64,000 nucleotides of DNA. Origin: Copromyces sp. CBS 386.78 (lineage: Eukaryota > Ascomycota > Sordariomycetes > Sordariales > Sordariaceae). The position numbers and the translations under genes were made by a program. Positions 35,324 to 48,200 of this stretch are shown piece after piece. The stretch covers positions 1-64,000 of the forward strand of contig MU839144.1 in the NCBI GenBank assembly GCA_030685235.1. The letters are read 5' to 3'. The notes beneath the pieces are model-generated. The model was not told the origin of the DNA, did not search any database, and worked only from the letters and a program-made list of their open reading frames with translations. The stretch's first letter is position 1; the number at the start of each line of letters is the position of its first letter.

Positions 35324-37071
35324 CTAGGGCTCAATGAGGCACCTCTTGCCCTTGGGGGACAGCAAGAACCAGATGAGGGGCTCCATGTCAGCGTCGCACA
35401 TGCCCTCCCGGGTCGAAACCTTAGCATTGGGATAGGCGCGGAAGAAAAGGGCAGTCAGGAGACGAAGTTCCATGCGAGCAAGGTGCAGGCCAACGCAGAC
35501 TGTACCGTACAAATACGTGGTTAGTTCAATGCGCCTCGGAGCAAACAATATATCAATGGGTCAGTCTGCGTTAACTCACCTCTAGCGCCACCACCAAACG
35601 CAAAGAAGGCATCCTTCATCTGCTTAGTCACGTTTCCTTCCTCCCATCTTTCCGGGACGAACTGCTCCGGGTCCTTGAAAATCTTCTCGTCGCGGTGCAA
35701 GCTATACGCCTGCGCGCATACGGTCGTGCCGCGGGGGAGATGATAACCGGAAAGGGTGGCGCCCTCAGCGGGCACTGAGCGCGGCAACCCCGATGGCGCC
35801 GCGCTCCACAGGCGAAGGGTTTCCTCGATAACGCAGTTCAGGTATGGCAGGTCGTGCAAGTGTTCGTCGGTGATCTCGTGGTCATCACGGGGCAGCTTGG
35901 TACGCAGCTCCTCGGTCAAGCGGGCGTGGATCTTGCGGTTCTTACAGACGGACCAGAAGAGGTAGGTGAGCGAGTGAGCGGTGGTGTCAGAGCCGGCGAT
36001 GATGTAGGAGCGTGCGTTGTCGACGATCTCGTCAAACGTCAGGTTGTCCTCCTCGCCAGCCTTGATGACCTTGGTGAACAGCATGGGCTTGACCTGGTAC
36101 GGGTCGGCCTCGACGAGCTTGTGGTAGCGCTGCAGGGACTGTTCGGCATAAGTGCGCAGGTTGTTACCGACCGTGACGGCATTGTTGATACCTTCAATGG
36201 GCGTGGGGATACGGTGCTTCTGGATGAAGGAGACGATCTTGGGAAAGGTGGTGCGGAAGGCGTCAGCAGTAGCGATGGACGACAGGTCCTTGATGTACTG
36301 CGTCACTTCGCCGTGCTCCAAACACCTGAAAGACTCGCCGAAGGCAAGCTCGCCGATGATATCGGTGGCCATGAACATGGTCCACTTATACACGTCCACG
36401 AAGCCCTTGGCCTTGATGTCTTCTTCGATCCTCTGCATTGCCAGGTCGGCACGCTCACGGATGACGGGCTCCACAGTCTTGAGGGAGGTCTCGGATAAGG
36501 GACCCGAGAGCAAGCGGCGGTAGCGGCGGTGGGCGTCGACATTTTGCGTGGTGAAGATGTTGTCGCCGCTGATGCCGACAAGACCTTGGTACCACGGCGA
36601 CTTGACAAACTTCTCCTTGGTCGTGTAGATGATCTGCTTGGCGGCCACATCGCAAATATCTACTTCGTCCGGGGTGATGCGCACGACAGGGCCATACTTC
36701 TTGTGAAGCTCGTGGACGTAGAAGGAGCGCTGGCCGACAGCCCACTTGTAGGTGAGGACCCAGTCGGTAAAGCGGGTGTACCAGGGACCGGGAATATGGC
36801 CCAGCGGGCAGGTGAGGCCCTGGTAGATGGACTGGAAAGACGGATGGTCTGGTCAGCAAACATGAAACCGTACGCTGTGGTGGACCGGTGCATGGAGGTG
36901 GAAGAGGGCTGTATAAAGACTGATGGTGGATTCTCAACTTACTGGAACAAGGAGAATGGCGATCACCGTAAGGCTGAAGAGGAGAACACTGGATGCGAGT
37001 GATCCCAGAGGAGGGAGGCTGATCCCCCGGAAGGGAATCACAGCTGTGAAGTCTTTGGTGAAGATGTCCAT
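35324..37071 (-). CDS. Cytochrome P450 monooxygenase (fungal, microsomal class)
   Basis: Three exons, 37071-36943, 36831-35580 and 35499-35324, give 518 residues. Introns are 36942-36832 (GTAAGT...CCAG) and 35579-35500 (GTGAGT...ACAG). An N-terminal membrane anchor (SSVLLFSLTVIAILLVP) is followed by the proline-rich hinge HIPGPWYTR. Motifs: oxygen-binding I-helix AGSDTTAH (about 321), K-helix EETLR (about 380), FVPERW (about 435) and the heme loop FGGGARVCVG with Cys462 contributed by the third exon. This is the standard ER P450 layout needing a P450 reductase. The substrate and CYP family cannot be assigned by eye. Neighbours are an acid peptidase and a long empty region, so nothing ties it to a biosynthetic cluster. 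Confidence 0.93.
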
Positions 37072-40000
37072 GGCTTCAACCCGACTACAAAGAGAAGTGT
37101 GAAGTTGGCTTGAAGCTTCAAAGGTCGGACTCTTTGCTGTTCAGAAGGGCTCTTTTATAGCCAAACAAACCCCTCCAACTACAACATCAATCCGTCAAAA
37201 CACTCGATCATCTATCGGAGCTCATCCCTGGAAGAGGGATGGCTGGCTCTTTTCGATTCTGTGGGGGCATGGTCACCTAGGCAAGCTCCCAGCATAGGCG
37301 AGAGAAGCCGATGGGTTGCAATGGTGGGCTAACACCATCGGTTCTGTCGACTGTGGATGCTGATGGATTTGTTTCACTAGGAAGCTGTTCGATATCCGAT
37401 GTGGTAGTCCCCGGCACAAGACTTGATCGGCCAATCTGGGACCGTTGACTCAGCTCCGGCGTCGATCTCCTCCGGCCCACAACTGCCGCAACAACCGAGT
37501 GGAACGTCGGGGGTGAAAAGACCTCTTTTGACGTCATTCGCGGTCCAAATTTCGGTGTGTCGGGGTCTTGTCAGACAGGGGATTGAGAAAGTATAAACAT
37601 CAAGGCTTCTCTTCGATATTCGTCGACGACTTTTCCGGCCAACCCTTCTTCTTCAGCGCCCTATCAACGATGAGCAGGAAGGAAGCTGTCGGATCATGGC
37701 TTTCCTAACGAATTGCACTACGACAGAAAACAACAGGTCAGCAACTGTATCGATATCTCGGAACGAAATACCGGACCTTTCCAACGGCAATTCCTCCACA
37801 TTTGTCAGACATGGCTCGAGACTTTGAACCGTCCAAGGACGCCCTTAGATTCACCATCAGAGTCGGTTTCTTGGGAGCCGGCGGAATGCACGCTCACCAT
37901 TCGACATCAAGCTCGAGTGGATCCCCTCCTTCCGATTCGGGTCGATTGTTGTCAAAGCTTCTTGCCTGTTGGACTCTGTGAGAAATCTCGAAGCCTCGAC
38001 GTCTAAGACAACGAAGAACACAGACCAGTTTCCGGATTTGCTGTCAAAATTTTCACCGACTGACTAGCTTGATGCCCTTGCATATCCAGGTTGTTGCAAT
38101 TTGCAAATCAAGTTTGTTGAAACGAAAAACGAACAATCATTGGATCGATTGGATTACCAAGATCCCGCCGCTCGCGACCGCGGATGATTTGGTTCTGGCT
38201 GGGGCTCAGCTTGAGCGGACCGGGCCGACACCGATTTTCACTCCAACCAGTCTTAGGTTTCCATTATATCGGCAATTGCTCCTTCCCGTCCTATTCACCG
38301 GCTTGACAACGCTGCGAGACCGGAAAGAGCATGTCCGCTTTCCCGCCAAAATTGTCGTCGGATGGCAACTAACTGAGAAGCAAGAACAAACTGTTTTGGT
38401 CGTCGGGTACTGATGCGGAAGGTGCGCAGAACTCTCAAGGCCATAAAACGATATGACCAAACTCTTGCGTAAATTGGCGGTCAATATTTGGCAAGAGCCG
38501 GCCACCGGCATTGTTTGTCTCCTGCCAGCCTGCATGGCATTTGCCGGCGATTGCTTCCCATGCTTCCTTCCATCTTTCCGAGATCGAGCGGGATCGTAGC
38601 AGAATGGTTTAGTCAGCGGGAAAGTACCCTGGTGCGAATCGATGATGGTGGGATTTGCACTTTCCCATTCAGTGCGAGCTTTTTGTCTGCACCTTGTCTG
38701 CCCGGAGTGGAAGGAAACCCTGCTATTAGAGTGCAGTGCTTCATGGAAACAGACTGGAGGCCATCAACCACCAAAGTCAAGATCAAGATCAAGGGAAGAA
38801 ATGCATCTTGAATCATTCCATCATAAGTAATCATGGACTTCACCGTCCGCATGTTCGCACCACATTCTATCAACGACTTGGAGCACAATAAGAGCGACCA
38901 AAAGACCTGTGCAAAAACCGACCCGTAAAAGCTGCGACAATAATAATGCCTGCAGAATGCCATCGCGTTATCGTGTTAGCGCCGCTGCAACCAATTCTGC
39001 AAAATGCCGATCCCCGGCCCCGTTCGCTGACCGGAAGTCGTCGTTCTTATCGCCGTAAGCATTCGGTTCCTAAAACTCTATGGAAGCTAAAAGCGCCGGG
39101 GCCCAGGGGGTGGGACTCCACAATCCGGCACGGACGGGTGGCTCCTGGAACCGTACCTACTCCGGGATGGCTCTCCATTCACCTCTCTTCATCTCAGTTC
39201 CTTCGTATGCTGTTCTTCTTTTCATCTCCCTTCCCTCATGGTTACTTCCCCTGTGCTCTCACTTCAACTCGTGGCACATCAGAGTCAAAACGCAGACCAC
39301 ACAGACCAACCCGTCTCGTTATCGCGTCCTCATGTTGCAGCCCTAGAGCATCACCTCTCATCAAAATCTCGGGACCACCGATCCCGACATGCTCCATGTT
39401 CTTTTTCCTTCAGCTCCCGGTGAAGCCATCATCATGCACAGCATATTTCTGAGAACTTCTCGGGGCGGCCGATGGTGTGCACACCTTCATACCTTGCTGC
39501 ACCAAACCCCCGAAAACTCTGAAGCCGTTATGGCCTCGCTTATAACTGCCTTCATGCACCTTTCAGTTCCAGCGTTAGCTTAAACCGCCATGTCCGATCC
39601 GTTGATCTGTTGTCGAGAAAGCCCGCCAGGGTGAACCCGGTGAAAAAACGCGGAGTGCATCACTCGATATGCGATGCAGTTCGGGTTGCTCCTGCTCTGT
39701 GACATATCAGCTTTGACTTTCTGAGAATACCATCCTGTCGTTGCGATAGCGCTGGAAAGTCCTAGAAAACACTTACATGTTCATTAGGGTGTTAGCATGG
39801 ATCTGTGGCATGCAAGGCTGTTGAGAGCGGACATGCCTAGCTTTGGAACCGAAAAGTCTCTGAAAGTGCCCCCGACAAGCGTGCATCAGATGTTGCTACT
39901 GAGACATCCAAAGACACACGGCGTCAGGGATGTAAACACCACTTACACTAACACAATGAGTCTCAGACATGCAATGTCTGTGGGAACGAAGCTGTCCATG

Positions 40001-41415
40001 CCCATAAACACTCTTCCCGAAAAGCATAGACGACGGGTCCAGATCCTTCCACATTCTTCAAATTATTTACCAAGAATGGAAAAGGACGGCAAAGAACAAT
40101 GGCATTGCCTCAATCGCATCATGTGCGTTGCCATGCTTTTGGTACTGTAGTTATGACGGAGAAAACCCTAACCCTCAGCGAGACCGGTTAATACCCCTGC
40201 GAACAAGGACCCCTTCGACATTGACACTCGCAGATTCTCGGTCGAGAAACAGGATATCCGAGACTTCGGTGCCGAGGGAGGAAAGGGAGGCTGGCTCGCC
40301 ATAATGCTTGGGCATACATACGTCAGTTCACCTGCGGTGTACCGTCCAAAGTCACGAGTGTCTCAGTTGAGACAGTTGCACCTGCCCGCTTAGACGGCTT
40401 ACCTGTCCAACGTGAAAGGAAGTGGAAGGTACTACGGAAGGAGCAAATTTGCGATACTTTTCTCAGATCCCAGGGTACATCAGAGTACAAGCTACCAATT
40501 TCCCATGTTCCAGAAGGGTCTGCAAAGTTCGATGAACAATATGGAAATAACATGGAATGGCATGTTCGTTGGAGTCGAAAGATGAGAGGCGTACTACTAC
40601 ATCGTTCATCACTCGTCATTCGTCATTGTTCCCCCCCTATCGTTCTCACAAGACTTGCCCACCCTTTGCCATCAAGGACCCCGGATCCTTCTGTCGTGCT
40701 AGATACCTGGTAAGCATGTCTCACTTCCTTCCCCGCGAAGCTGCACTTCGGAGATGCTCTTTATCCTGACGAGTTGAACCGACTGCCAGGATTAGGTTGA
40801 CCACGCAGCCAAAGTATCACACCACTATCTCGAAAATGGCCTCTTCACTTCTTCATCCTCACCAGTTTCGGACCCTGACCAGGTATTCTCCCACCCACCA
40901 CGTGTCAGTCTTCCAGTTCTTCCTGTTCAAGTTTCAAGTTCGCCTTGCAAGCTCTTCCACCTTGTCCGTAAAACATCTACAGTATGTCGGTATCCGTCCC
41001 GCTGCCTCTCGCCGCCATGCCCAATTGCCGACTTCCGTTCCCGGACATCCATGCCTGCTCCCATCCCTTAAGCTATTAGAGCTCAAGCTATCATGTGCGA
41101 CACTGCGATATTAACTTGGTGCGAGAGAAGCTTTCATAAATGTGCTACTGCAATCTAGCATCATCATCCTCACAACCAACAGGAAGCCACTTTGCCATGT
41201 TCTCGGTTCGAACCGAAAATTTGGTTTGGAGCTGAGGAGAAGGTGGGATGTCGTCAATTCGCTGTTCACATGATGCCATCAGCTAACGCTCGCTGTATGC
41301 AGTTGCTTGATAGCTTCCTGAGTCCCGTCCACAGATTGCTCTTCAAGATCGGTTACGAGTCGCAGAAGATTCTCATTGCGGCACAAATGATGCCACGCGG
41401 CGATAATAGCTGTCT

Positions 41416-41787
41416 ATGACTTTGGCGGGAAAATTGCGGAAGAACTTTGGCCCAAAACCCGCAGCAACCCGTCTTAGCCAGCTTCACACAGAGAACAGAA
41501 AGTTGCGTGTTCACCGTGATGTCTACAACCGCCTAGGCAGGGAGTCATCAAAACTCAACGGCTTTCACATGGTAAGCAAACAATCTCTCCGAATTTCCCA
41601 ATCTCAAGCCGTCTCTACCTCTTTCTCACATCCCTATCTCCACAGCCTGTCAGCCTCAGGTCACGAGGCGGAACTGCCAATCTTCCTCACCGAAGCCCGC
41701 CCTACGGCCAACACACTTGTACAACCCAACATCGAGCCCCACTTCACCGAGCCTCCCTTCACCGAGCTTCGCTTAGGTAGAGTCTGA
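41416..41787 (+). other. Possible short spliced ORF of unknown function
   Basis: From ATG 41416 an open frame of 52 codons runs to a good donor (GTAAGC at 41572), followed 74 nt later by CTATCTCCACAG ending at 41645. The spliced frame would continue for about 47 codons of basic, His/Arg/Ser-rich sequence and end in TAG near 41785. There is no domain and the second exon ends in near-repeats of LHRAS. The intron signals are the only reason to list it. It could equally be a spliced non-coding RNA or chance. Confidence 0.2.
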
Positions 41788-43121
41788 TACTCAACATCAT
41801 GTTTGTCTCAAATCTCGACCCGGATCAACACTAACTAGCAGCTGGGAGCAACCCGGAACTTTCAGCAATTTTCGCAAGGCTGCCACGTTTGTTGGGCACC
41901 TGCTTAAGTTTGATCCAGGCTTCACCGCCTTGTCTCAGTCATAAGGCATCCGTATGTGTGTCTCGCCACTACCATAACATTCAGATATGCCCGACCGACT
42001 GCAGCAAAGAAGCAGAGTGATTTCGGGACCGTGCCGTGTCATGTCTGTTCCATGACTCAGACGTGCGTGCGTCTCTGAACTCCGATTGCGCTTCCGGAGG
42101 ATTCAGAGCTTCTGGATTACTTGACAGTTGAACGAACGGTTGGTTGCCTTACAACTTAACCTCCGATCTAGGGTTATCTTCACTGTGACTAGTTAGTGCA
42201 AGGCCAACCAAGTATTTAGTCAAAAAGCTACACTACCAACTCCGACATCATGTGGGTCAGCATACAAACAAGCCGCAGACCACAAGCAGGCAGCATCCGA
42301 ATAAAGAACCAGAAAAGGCGGTCGGATCTTGTTCGCAGAAGGCACTGCATACTCGCGATACTTGGTAGGTAGGTATATACATAGACTACAAGTCTCAAAG
42401 GGCAAATGGGCATCAACTAGAGTACACACCTACTTATCCAGTATAAATGCAGGGAGAAAAATGTTTGCTCTTTTTCTGTGGGCGTACCATAAGTCGCAAT
42501 GCGTCCAAGAACCAATAATAACTCCCGATATCAATCACAAGCCCCCTTTCTGCGACTTGACCAGCAAGATAGATTAGATTAGGGTTTGTCCACTATTCCA
42601 ATCCCCTCCCGTCGAAATTCTCCGATGCCTAACTTCGATAACTTGGTCGGATACTCGCACACCCAAACCTTTGGAACATTTAGTCAATATCTATCATCGG
42701 TATTTGTTGCTTGTTGTGGTGAGAAAGCCCACGTGTACCACGACCTTCACCACCTAGATAAATTACGTAGATTAGGGCTGGCTACCCTGCTATATCATTT
42801 GACAAATGGCTCGCTCCATGTCGGTCCGATCTTCCACCCAAGGAATCTTACCGTAGCGTAGGAAATACCTCCGATACTCGCACCCACACGCTCGGTGATC
42901 GGTGTTGTTTGCCTGCTGTGACAGTTGTGGTTGTGTCGTCCAGTCGTGTTGAGTCACGTTACCACTACTTTAAGGCTGACTCGCTCGGTATTCGACATTT
43001 GGTAAGTAAGGTAACCAAACTGGCGGTCTGGCGTAGAGCGAATCTGTTTTGGGAAAAGGGTGACATTGTGGCATCACATGTGTAAGTTGCCTTGTTTTTT
43101 TTGGGGGACTTTGGGTCGTGA

Positions 43122-43157
43122 GACGGGTGCGACGGGTGCGACAGGTGCGACGGGCGT
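43122..43157. repeat. Tandem repeat, four copies of a 9-bp unit
   Basis: GACGGGTGC twice, then GACAGGTGC, then GACGGGCGT, head to tail. A minisatellite-like array in non-coding DNA. Confidence 0.8.
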
Positions 43158-43978
43158 TGAGGCTCTGCGAGGGATAGAAGACTTCATTGATTCTAGCTAT
43201 CTAGCTAGCTAGGCAGACGGGGAGGAGGTATGAAGAAAATGAGGAGAACAGTAAGTAATGGGTAGGACTAGGAAGAAAATAACACGTACGCTACTAGAAA
43301 CCGATTAAAAAGGGTGTGCGTAGATGAGACGTCAGATGAACAGAACATAATTTCTGGAGCAAATCGCGGACCTCGCAAGTAATATGATGGAAGCACATAA
43401 TCTTATATCCGGATCGATCACCGAGTGAGCGAAAAAAAAAAAAAAAACCTGGTTGGAAGGTTGGTGATGTTTAACTAACATAGCATTATAGAACGAGTGA
43501 TGATTATATGTAGATACATATGCTGGAGAAGATGCCAAAAAGTGATGAATTGAAATTAAGTGACAGACAATGCCGATTAATAAAAATGTAAAACAAAGAA
43601 AAAGGTATTGATCAAGTCAAACTCGGACTTGCTGTGCCTCCCGCCCCATATGCCATAATACTTATGCTATTTGATCCGGAAAAAAAAACCAAACCAAAAA
43701 AACGCCGTCAATCGTAAAGATCCTGGAAAAGCCACCACTAAACGATGTTTGCCAAACTCCTGAATATTTTACCGTGATATCCCCAGTGTGTGTGCTGTGG
43801 TGATGTTCCATCAATGCCCATCGGGGCAACAGCTATGCAAAAATAAACAAAATAAAATGTAGAAAAGGAAACAACGCTGAAGATCAGAAAAAGGGGAAGA
43901 AACTCAAGGAGAGCTGCTCAAGAAAAGAATGCGAAAAAAAAAAAAAAAACAAGAAAGAACAACATCTCTTCCCAGAAA

Positions 43979-45211
43979 CTAAAGCCTCGAAGAGTCCCCC
44001 AACCTATTCAAAGCAGGCACATAGAAACCCCAAAACTTCTCCATCGCCACGTTCCTCTCGCCCTTCTCCCGCCAGATCAAACCATGCTTATCATGCACGG
44101 TAATCGGCGGCTCCGCCGTAATCAGGCCCAAGTCGGCCTTCTTGGAGTCTGAGACGGTGGGCATCGCATCATCAAACAGCTGCCTCAGTCTCCTCCTGTG
44201 CTCAGAGGGAACGCTGGCCCGTACTGCCTCCCTGTGGACCCAGTCGCCCAGCGTCTGTACGTTCGGGCATTCCTTGGGCCAGAGGGAGTCACCCTTTGCG
44301 CAGGCCAATTGAGCGAAGCACACAGCGAGGTTGATCCAGGTGATGGCTTCACCAGGGGTGGTAGAGCCGGGAGGCTGGCGGAACTCGATGGTGCCTCGAG
44401 ACTTGTTGTGCACGAGGTTGAGAAAGTTCCATCGGTAGCCCGAGTGAGCGAAGTCGGACCGCTGGCCGAGGGCCCGACCCGTGGACGAGTTGGGGTCGCA
44501 GCGGACCATCTCAATTGCGATATGTTTCCGTTCGCTGAGGGAGTCCAGGTATGAGAAGCACTCGGCCATGGTCAGGTTGCCCATTTGCCTGTTGTTCCGG
44601 TTGCTCTTGGCAAAGACGGAGGTGCGGCGGTAGAGAGGCATGACGGCGTCGAGACAGGACTCGAAGTAGAGGATAGACTTGGAAAGTGCGCGCATGTCGG
44701 AGCGTGACCACTTCGGGTGATCCAGGTCCAGAGGAGCAAGGTGGATAGAAGTGCTGCATTCGTGTGTGGATGTGGTCTCAAAGTCTCGGTTGAGAACTTG
44801 CATGAAACTCTCGAAGTGGTCGATCCAGGTGCTGAAGGACGAGAAGCGGAAGAAGGGAGAGACAAACTTCATGGCGTGTTTGTACTCGGTGGGCTTGGAC
44901 TGAATAGAATGGTCACTCGTGATCGTCCATACTTTGTACGAAGGTGCGTCGGTGTGATCCGAAAGAATTTGAGACTTGATGCCCTCGTTGATAAGGGAGT
45001 AGAGGATTTCATCTTCAAGAGACTCGGAGCTTCGATGGTTAGCCCGACGGCTTCGAACCTGAAGGGTCAGTTCTGCGCAGAAGCGGAACTGCTTTGGCTC
45101 GGCCTCTTCGAAGTGAACCAAGCTGTGACGGCGGTGGTCACGGTTACGGTGATGGAGACGGCTCCTGGCCGAACCATCCGAACTGACGGAGGGGGTGGTG
45201 GCATGAGGCAT
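43979..45211 (-). CDS. Putative amidoligase-like protein (ATP-grasp/GCS-related family)
   Basis: Single-exon gene of 410 residues with ATG at 45211. After a basic Arg/His/Ser-rich N-terminus it reads FRFCAELTLQV (about 43), then VWTITSDHSI (about 93), then KFVSPFF, then TSTHECSTSIHLAPLD (about 150), then a helical region with LYFESCLDAVMPLYR, then YRWNFLNLVH and GTIEFRQPPGS (about 270-290). This order (F-E-L strand, W-x-I/V-x-x-D-S, S/C-x-x-H-x-H, WNF, TIEFR-PPG) is that of fungal Amidoligase_2 proteins, relatives of glutamine synthetase/gamma-glutamylcysteine synthetase folds thought to form amide bonds. The HxH-type motif is weakened here to SIHL, so activity is uncertain. No obvious partner gene is adjacent. 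Confidence 0.75.
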   Translation of the reverse strand: MPHATTPSVSSDGSARSRLHHRNRDHRRHSLVHFEEAEPKQFRFCAELTLQVRSRRANHRSSESLEDEILYSLINEGIKSQILSDHTDAPSYKVWTITSDHSIQSKPTEYKHAMKFVSPFFRFSSFSTWIDHFESFMQVLNRDFETTSTHECSTSIHLAPLDLDHPKWSRSDMRALSKSILYFESCLDAVMPLYRRTSVFAKSNRNNRQMGNLTMAECFSYLDSLSERKHIAIEMVRCDPNSSTGRALGQRSDFAHSGYRWNFLNLVHNKSRGTIEFRQPPGSTTPGEAITWINLAVCFAQLACAKGDSLWPKECPNVQTLGDWVHREAVRASVPSEHRRRLRQLFDDAMPTVSDSKKADLGLITAEPPITVHDKHGLIWREKGERNVAMEKFWGFYVPALNRLGDSSRL

Positions 45212-48200
45212 GACTGCTAAGGTGTGTTTAGGAAGTTCTGGAAGTCCTTGAGAATAGAGCTAGAATAAGTGAAGAAGCGAATGAAGGTGAAGCCTGATGA
45301 GTCGGATAACTTGAACCAAACAACACGAACACGGGGATCTGTCGAGGAATCTTATACGTCTTGGAGGATGAGAGTGGTCCGTGGTCAGTCTCGGTCGGCC
45401 AGGGTCATCAAGGGGCTTGGAATGCGTGAAAGCGCGGTGTTCTAGCCAGGGTGTGTTACGGCTCGTCCTGGGGACGTCATGTTGTTTCTGGTCGAAGTAG
45501 CATTGCACAAGGAGCTCAAGCTTCGCGGACCATGAGTGGTACAGTTGGTAGGCAGGTATGTACCAATTCGGTACAAGAGTACTGAGCTAGGTCTAAGGCG
45601 GTAAGGAGGATGGTGGCCGTTCCAGTATGACCATGCCACCATTCGAAGTGTCGGACATGGGTGAGAGTGGGCCACCAGTTGTGGCTCACCACCTAGTTGT
45701 AGTTGGACCTTTGGTATTGACATGCGAGTGTCATGCGTAGCAGCATCGAGCTATTCTTCCATTGCACACACCTACGCACACCGTCAGTTTAAAGTGGACA
45801 ATGATACAGATAGCATGCAGATGCAAGACGCAGCTAGGATGAAGTGCCGTCCTGTAGACGATCACTCATCGGATGGCCCCGAAGTAAGCTACTGCTGCTG
45901 TGCCCAATGATGTTACACAGAATATCCCTGAGGCAGAGCCGGAGGTGCAATTGCCTTGTTGAGAGGAAGGAGAACAATCCACGATCTACATCGGGAAATG
46001 GCTGTGCAGTAGAGTGTGCCTGAGGATTGCCAACACAAGACGAATAAACGAGGCTGCCAGTGGGGACAAAGCACCCGATTGAACTTCTTTCGAGCAATGG
46101 TAGTGGTCAATGGAGACGGCCTCTGGCCCTTTGGATGGCTGCATGAGCTCCGCCACCAAAAATATATCATCCATCAGAGTGCTGTGTTGTCGACTTGGCC
46201 GTGTTACAATGGGCCTAGGGCCATCAAGCTGAAGAAGTGGATTTTTCAACCTTCGGACTTCGGATGAGACCGGCCAGGCCTTTGACCCCCATTTTTTTTT
46301 TCCCTTCCCGCCATTAGGAGTTTCTCTTGATAGCAATGGTAGTATTTGAGCGGCTACCGGTTCCTTCCAGCCACAACGGTCCCCAGTAGTGTCGGTCGCT
46401 GTCGTGATTGGTTCCCTCAGGTGTCGACCAGGCCCCGAACAGGCCTCAAGACTGTTGCAGAATGCAGCCATGGACGCATGGATTGGTTGTCAACGTCCCA
46501 TTCGAGCAACCCCCAGAAAACCCAGGGAACTGGTTCACAAACCCCTGGCGCCCAAAATCTCCTAAAACCATCCTAAAAAGCGCGAGCGCGGATCGGGATG
46601 TCGACATTAACGGTACTGTAATAGCGCTCCCACCTCCGCGCCGTAGAGAATCCTTTTCGGAAGCTTTTGTATCAATAGCCGCGCGGATAGAACAACGACA
46701 ATACCAAGAGGAATAGAGAGGGAAAGGTGAGTTGGTGTCGAAAATAGGCCAAAAGCCTAACGCTGCGCGCCGAAAAGATCCGGCTTTGGTCTGTCTTGCT
46801 GGCTTCAGCGGGAGGCGCCGACTAGCAGTGTAGTGGTGGTGTGGCTGCCCATCGAAGCTCTTCAGGGAAGGAAGATAAGTCCAAACGTCGTCCTGTGCCG
46901 ATACAGGCGATATCTGTGTTCCGTTGCTGGGCGAAGTATGTATGTAAGATGATGATGTCGTGAACTTGTGAAACCGCACATCCCATTTGGACATGGAAAA
47001 TCTCCAAATCCAGGATGATGCCACCTCCAGGGTCTCTTCCTGTTCATCTATGCAGTCAAGCCTTACTTATTAACCTCGTCTTGGTGTTACGCCGGGCATA
47101 TGTTGCGGCACTGGGGCGACCTGTCGTGTTCTCGTGTAAAGTTGTTCGCCTGCTTCAAGCCTCTGGACCATGTCCTTGTGCTTTTGGACCTTGTCATGCC
47201 TGGAAGCGTGCGTCCACACCAAACGGATGCCCAGACTACCCATCCCATTCATATATGAACCAGCCTAATCCCGTTTCAGATCTCGGTGTTGAGTTTATCC
47301 TCGGTTCCCTGTTCTTGATCGCCTCCGTCTGGGGCGTCTGGATGCCTGCTGGATCGACGTCGACTCACGAGACGACTGCCGAAACTGACACCGCCCGCTT
47401 TGCCTTTGCGCACCGTTGCGCCATTGCGCGTCGGCTGGTCTGTCTGATAGCGGGAAAGTTGTCTCGTGTGTTGTGCTTCGTAGCTAAGGTCTCGGTAAAA
47501 TTGTCCGAAAGTCTGATCTGAAGATCGCTCAGGTTCAGGTCTTTCATCTCGTGATCTGCATGGCAGTGCAACTGACCCTAAAGAGCTTGCATTCCGTTGT
47601 CTTTCGCACTCCGACGTTGGGTGGTGATGCATCACTTGTTGTCGTCCTCTCGTATCTTGGTAGATGTAGTGGTATGCTCTTCCCTGACCAGCCACTCCAA
47701 CACCTGGCGGCCAGTTTTAGTATAGCTTTCGGTCCGAACAGGGAAGATGACAGTAGACAGGGTCGAGTGGCTCCTCAGTCGTTGAAGATCAGTGTTTCCC
47801 AAAGCAATATGGAAATCGAACGATGTTCTCCCCGGGCGAGATCCGATGAACACAGCATAGAGAAGCTGTCGAATGGAGATGAATGTTCAACTTGGACATC
47901 TCCAGCAATTTGCATCATCGTGGGATTATTCAATTGTCTTAAGTCGAGGTACAGTGTCGATGGTCGGTCGGTAGATTGCGAGACGATGCAATGTAATCTG
48001 TCGCGTTGAAAAAATTGGTGGTTAGCTTTGGACCAAGTAGAGGCATGAACTTGTGCGACAGAAATGAGACGGCCAGTCACGGCTGAACAGATGCATGCGC
48101 TGAAGCTCAATGTCGAGTGTATTGACCCGCAATGGACATGTGCGATGCTCGATACTGTTGTCATCAGTGGTCCTGATAATGATCAAGAAAAGAAAAGAGA

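Larger units (their letters stand above)
37072..43978. other. 6.9-kb gene-poor region
   Basis: The longest stretch without a supported gene. Composition is normal (not RIP-mutated) and many short open frames lie on both strands, none with a domain I recognise. The left end must be the P450 promoter, and the right end (A16 runs at about 43434 and 43935) is the amidoligase-like gene 3' region. A possible two-exon ORF lies at 41416-41787. A four-copy 9-bp tandem repeat is at 43122-43157. Long non-coding RNAs or a rapidly evolving gene are possible but unproven. Confidence 0.55.

Noticed and set aside
33329..37071. Secondary-metabolite cluster around the P450 and peptidase
   Set aside because: No polyketide synthase, NRPS, terpene synthase or prenyltransferase is nearby; the neighbours are unrelated and separated by long gaps.
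38597..38640. tRNA-like A box (TAGCAGAATGG) and weak B box (GGTGCGAATC)
   Set aside because: The B box deviates from GGTTCRANNC and flanking bases cannot form a 7-bp acceptor stem or a cloverleaf.
46446..47024. 192-codon minus-strand ORF
   Set aside because: No domain or targeting signal; random-looking composition.
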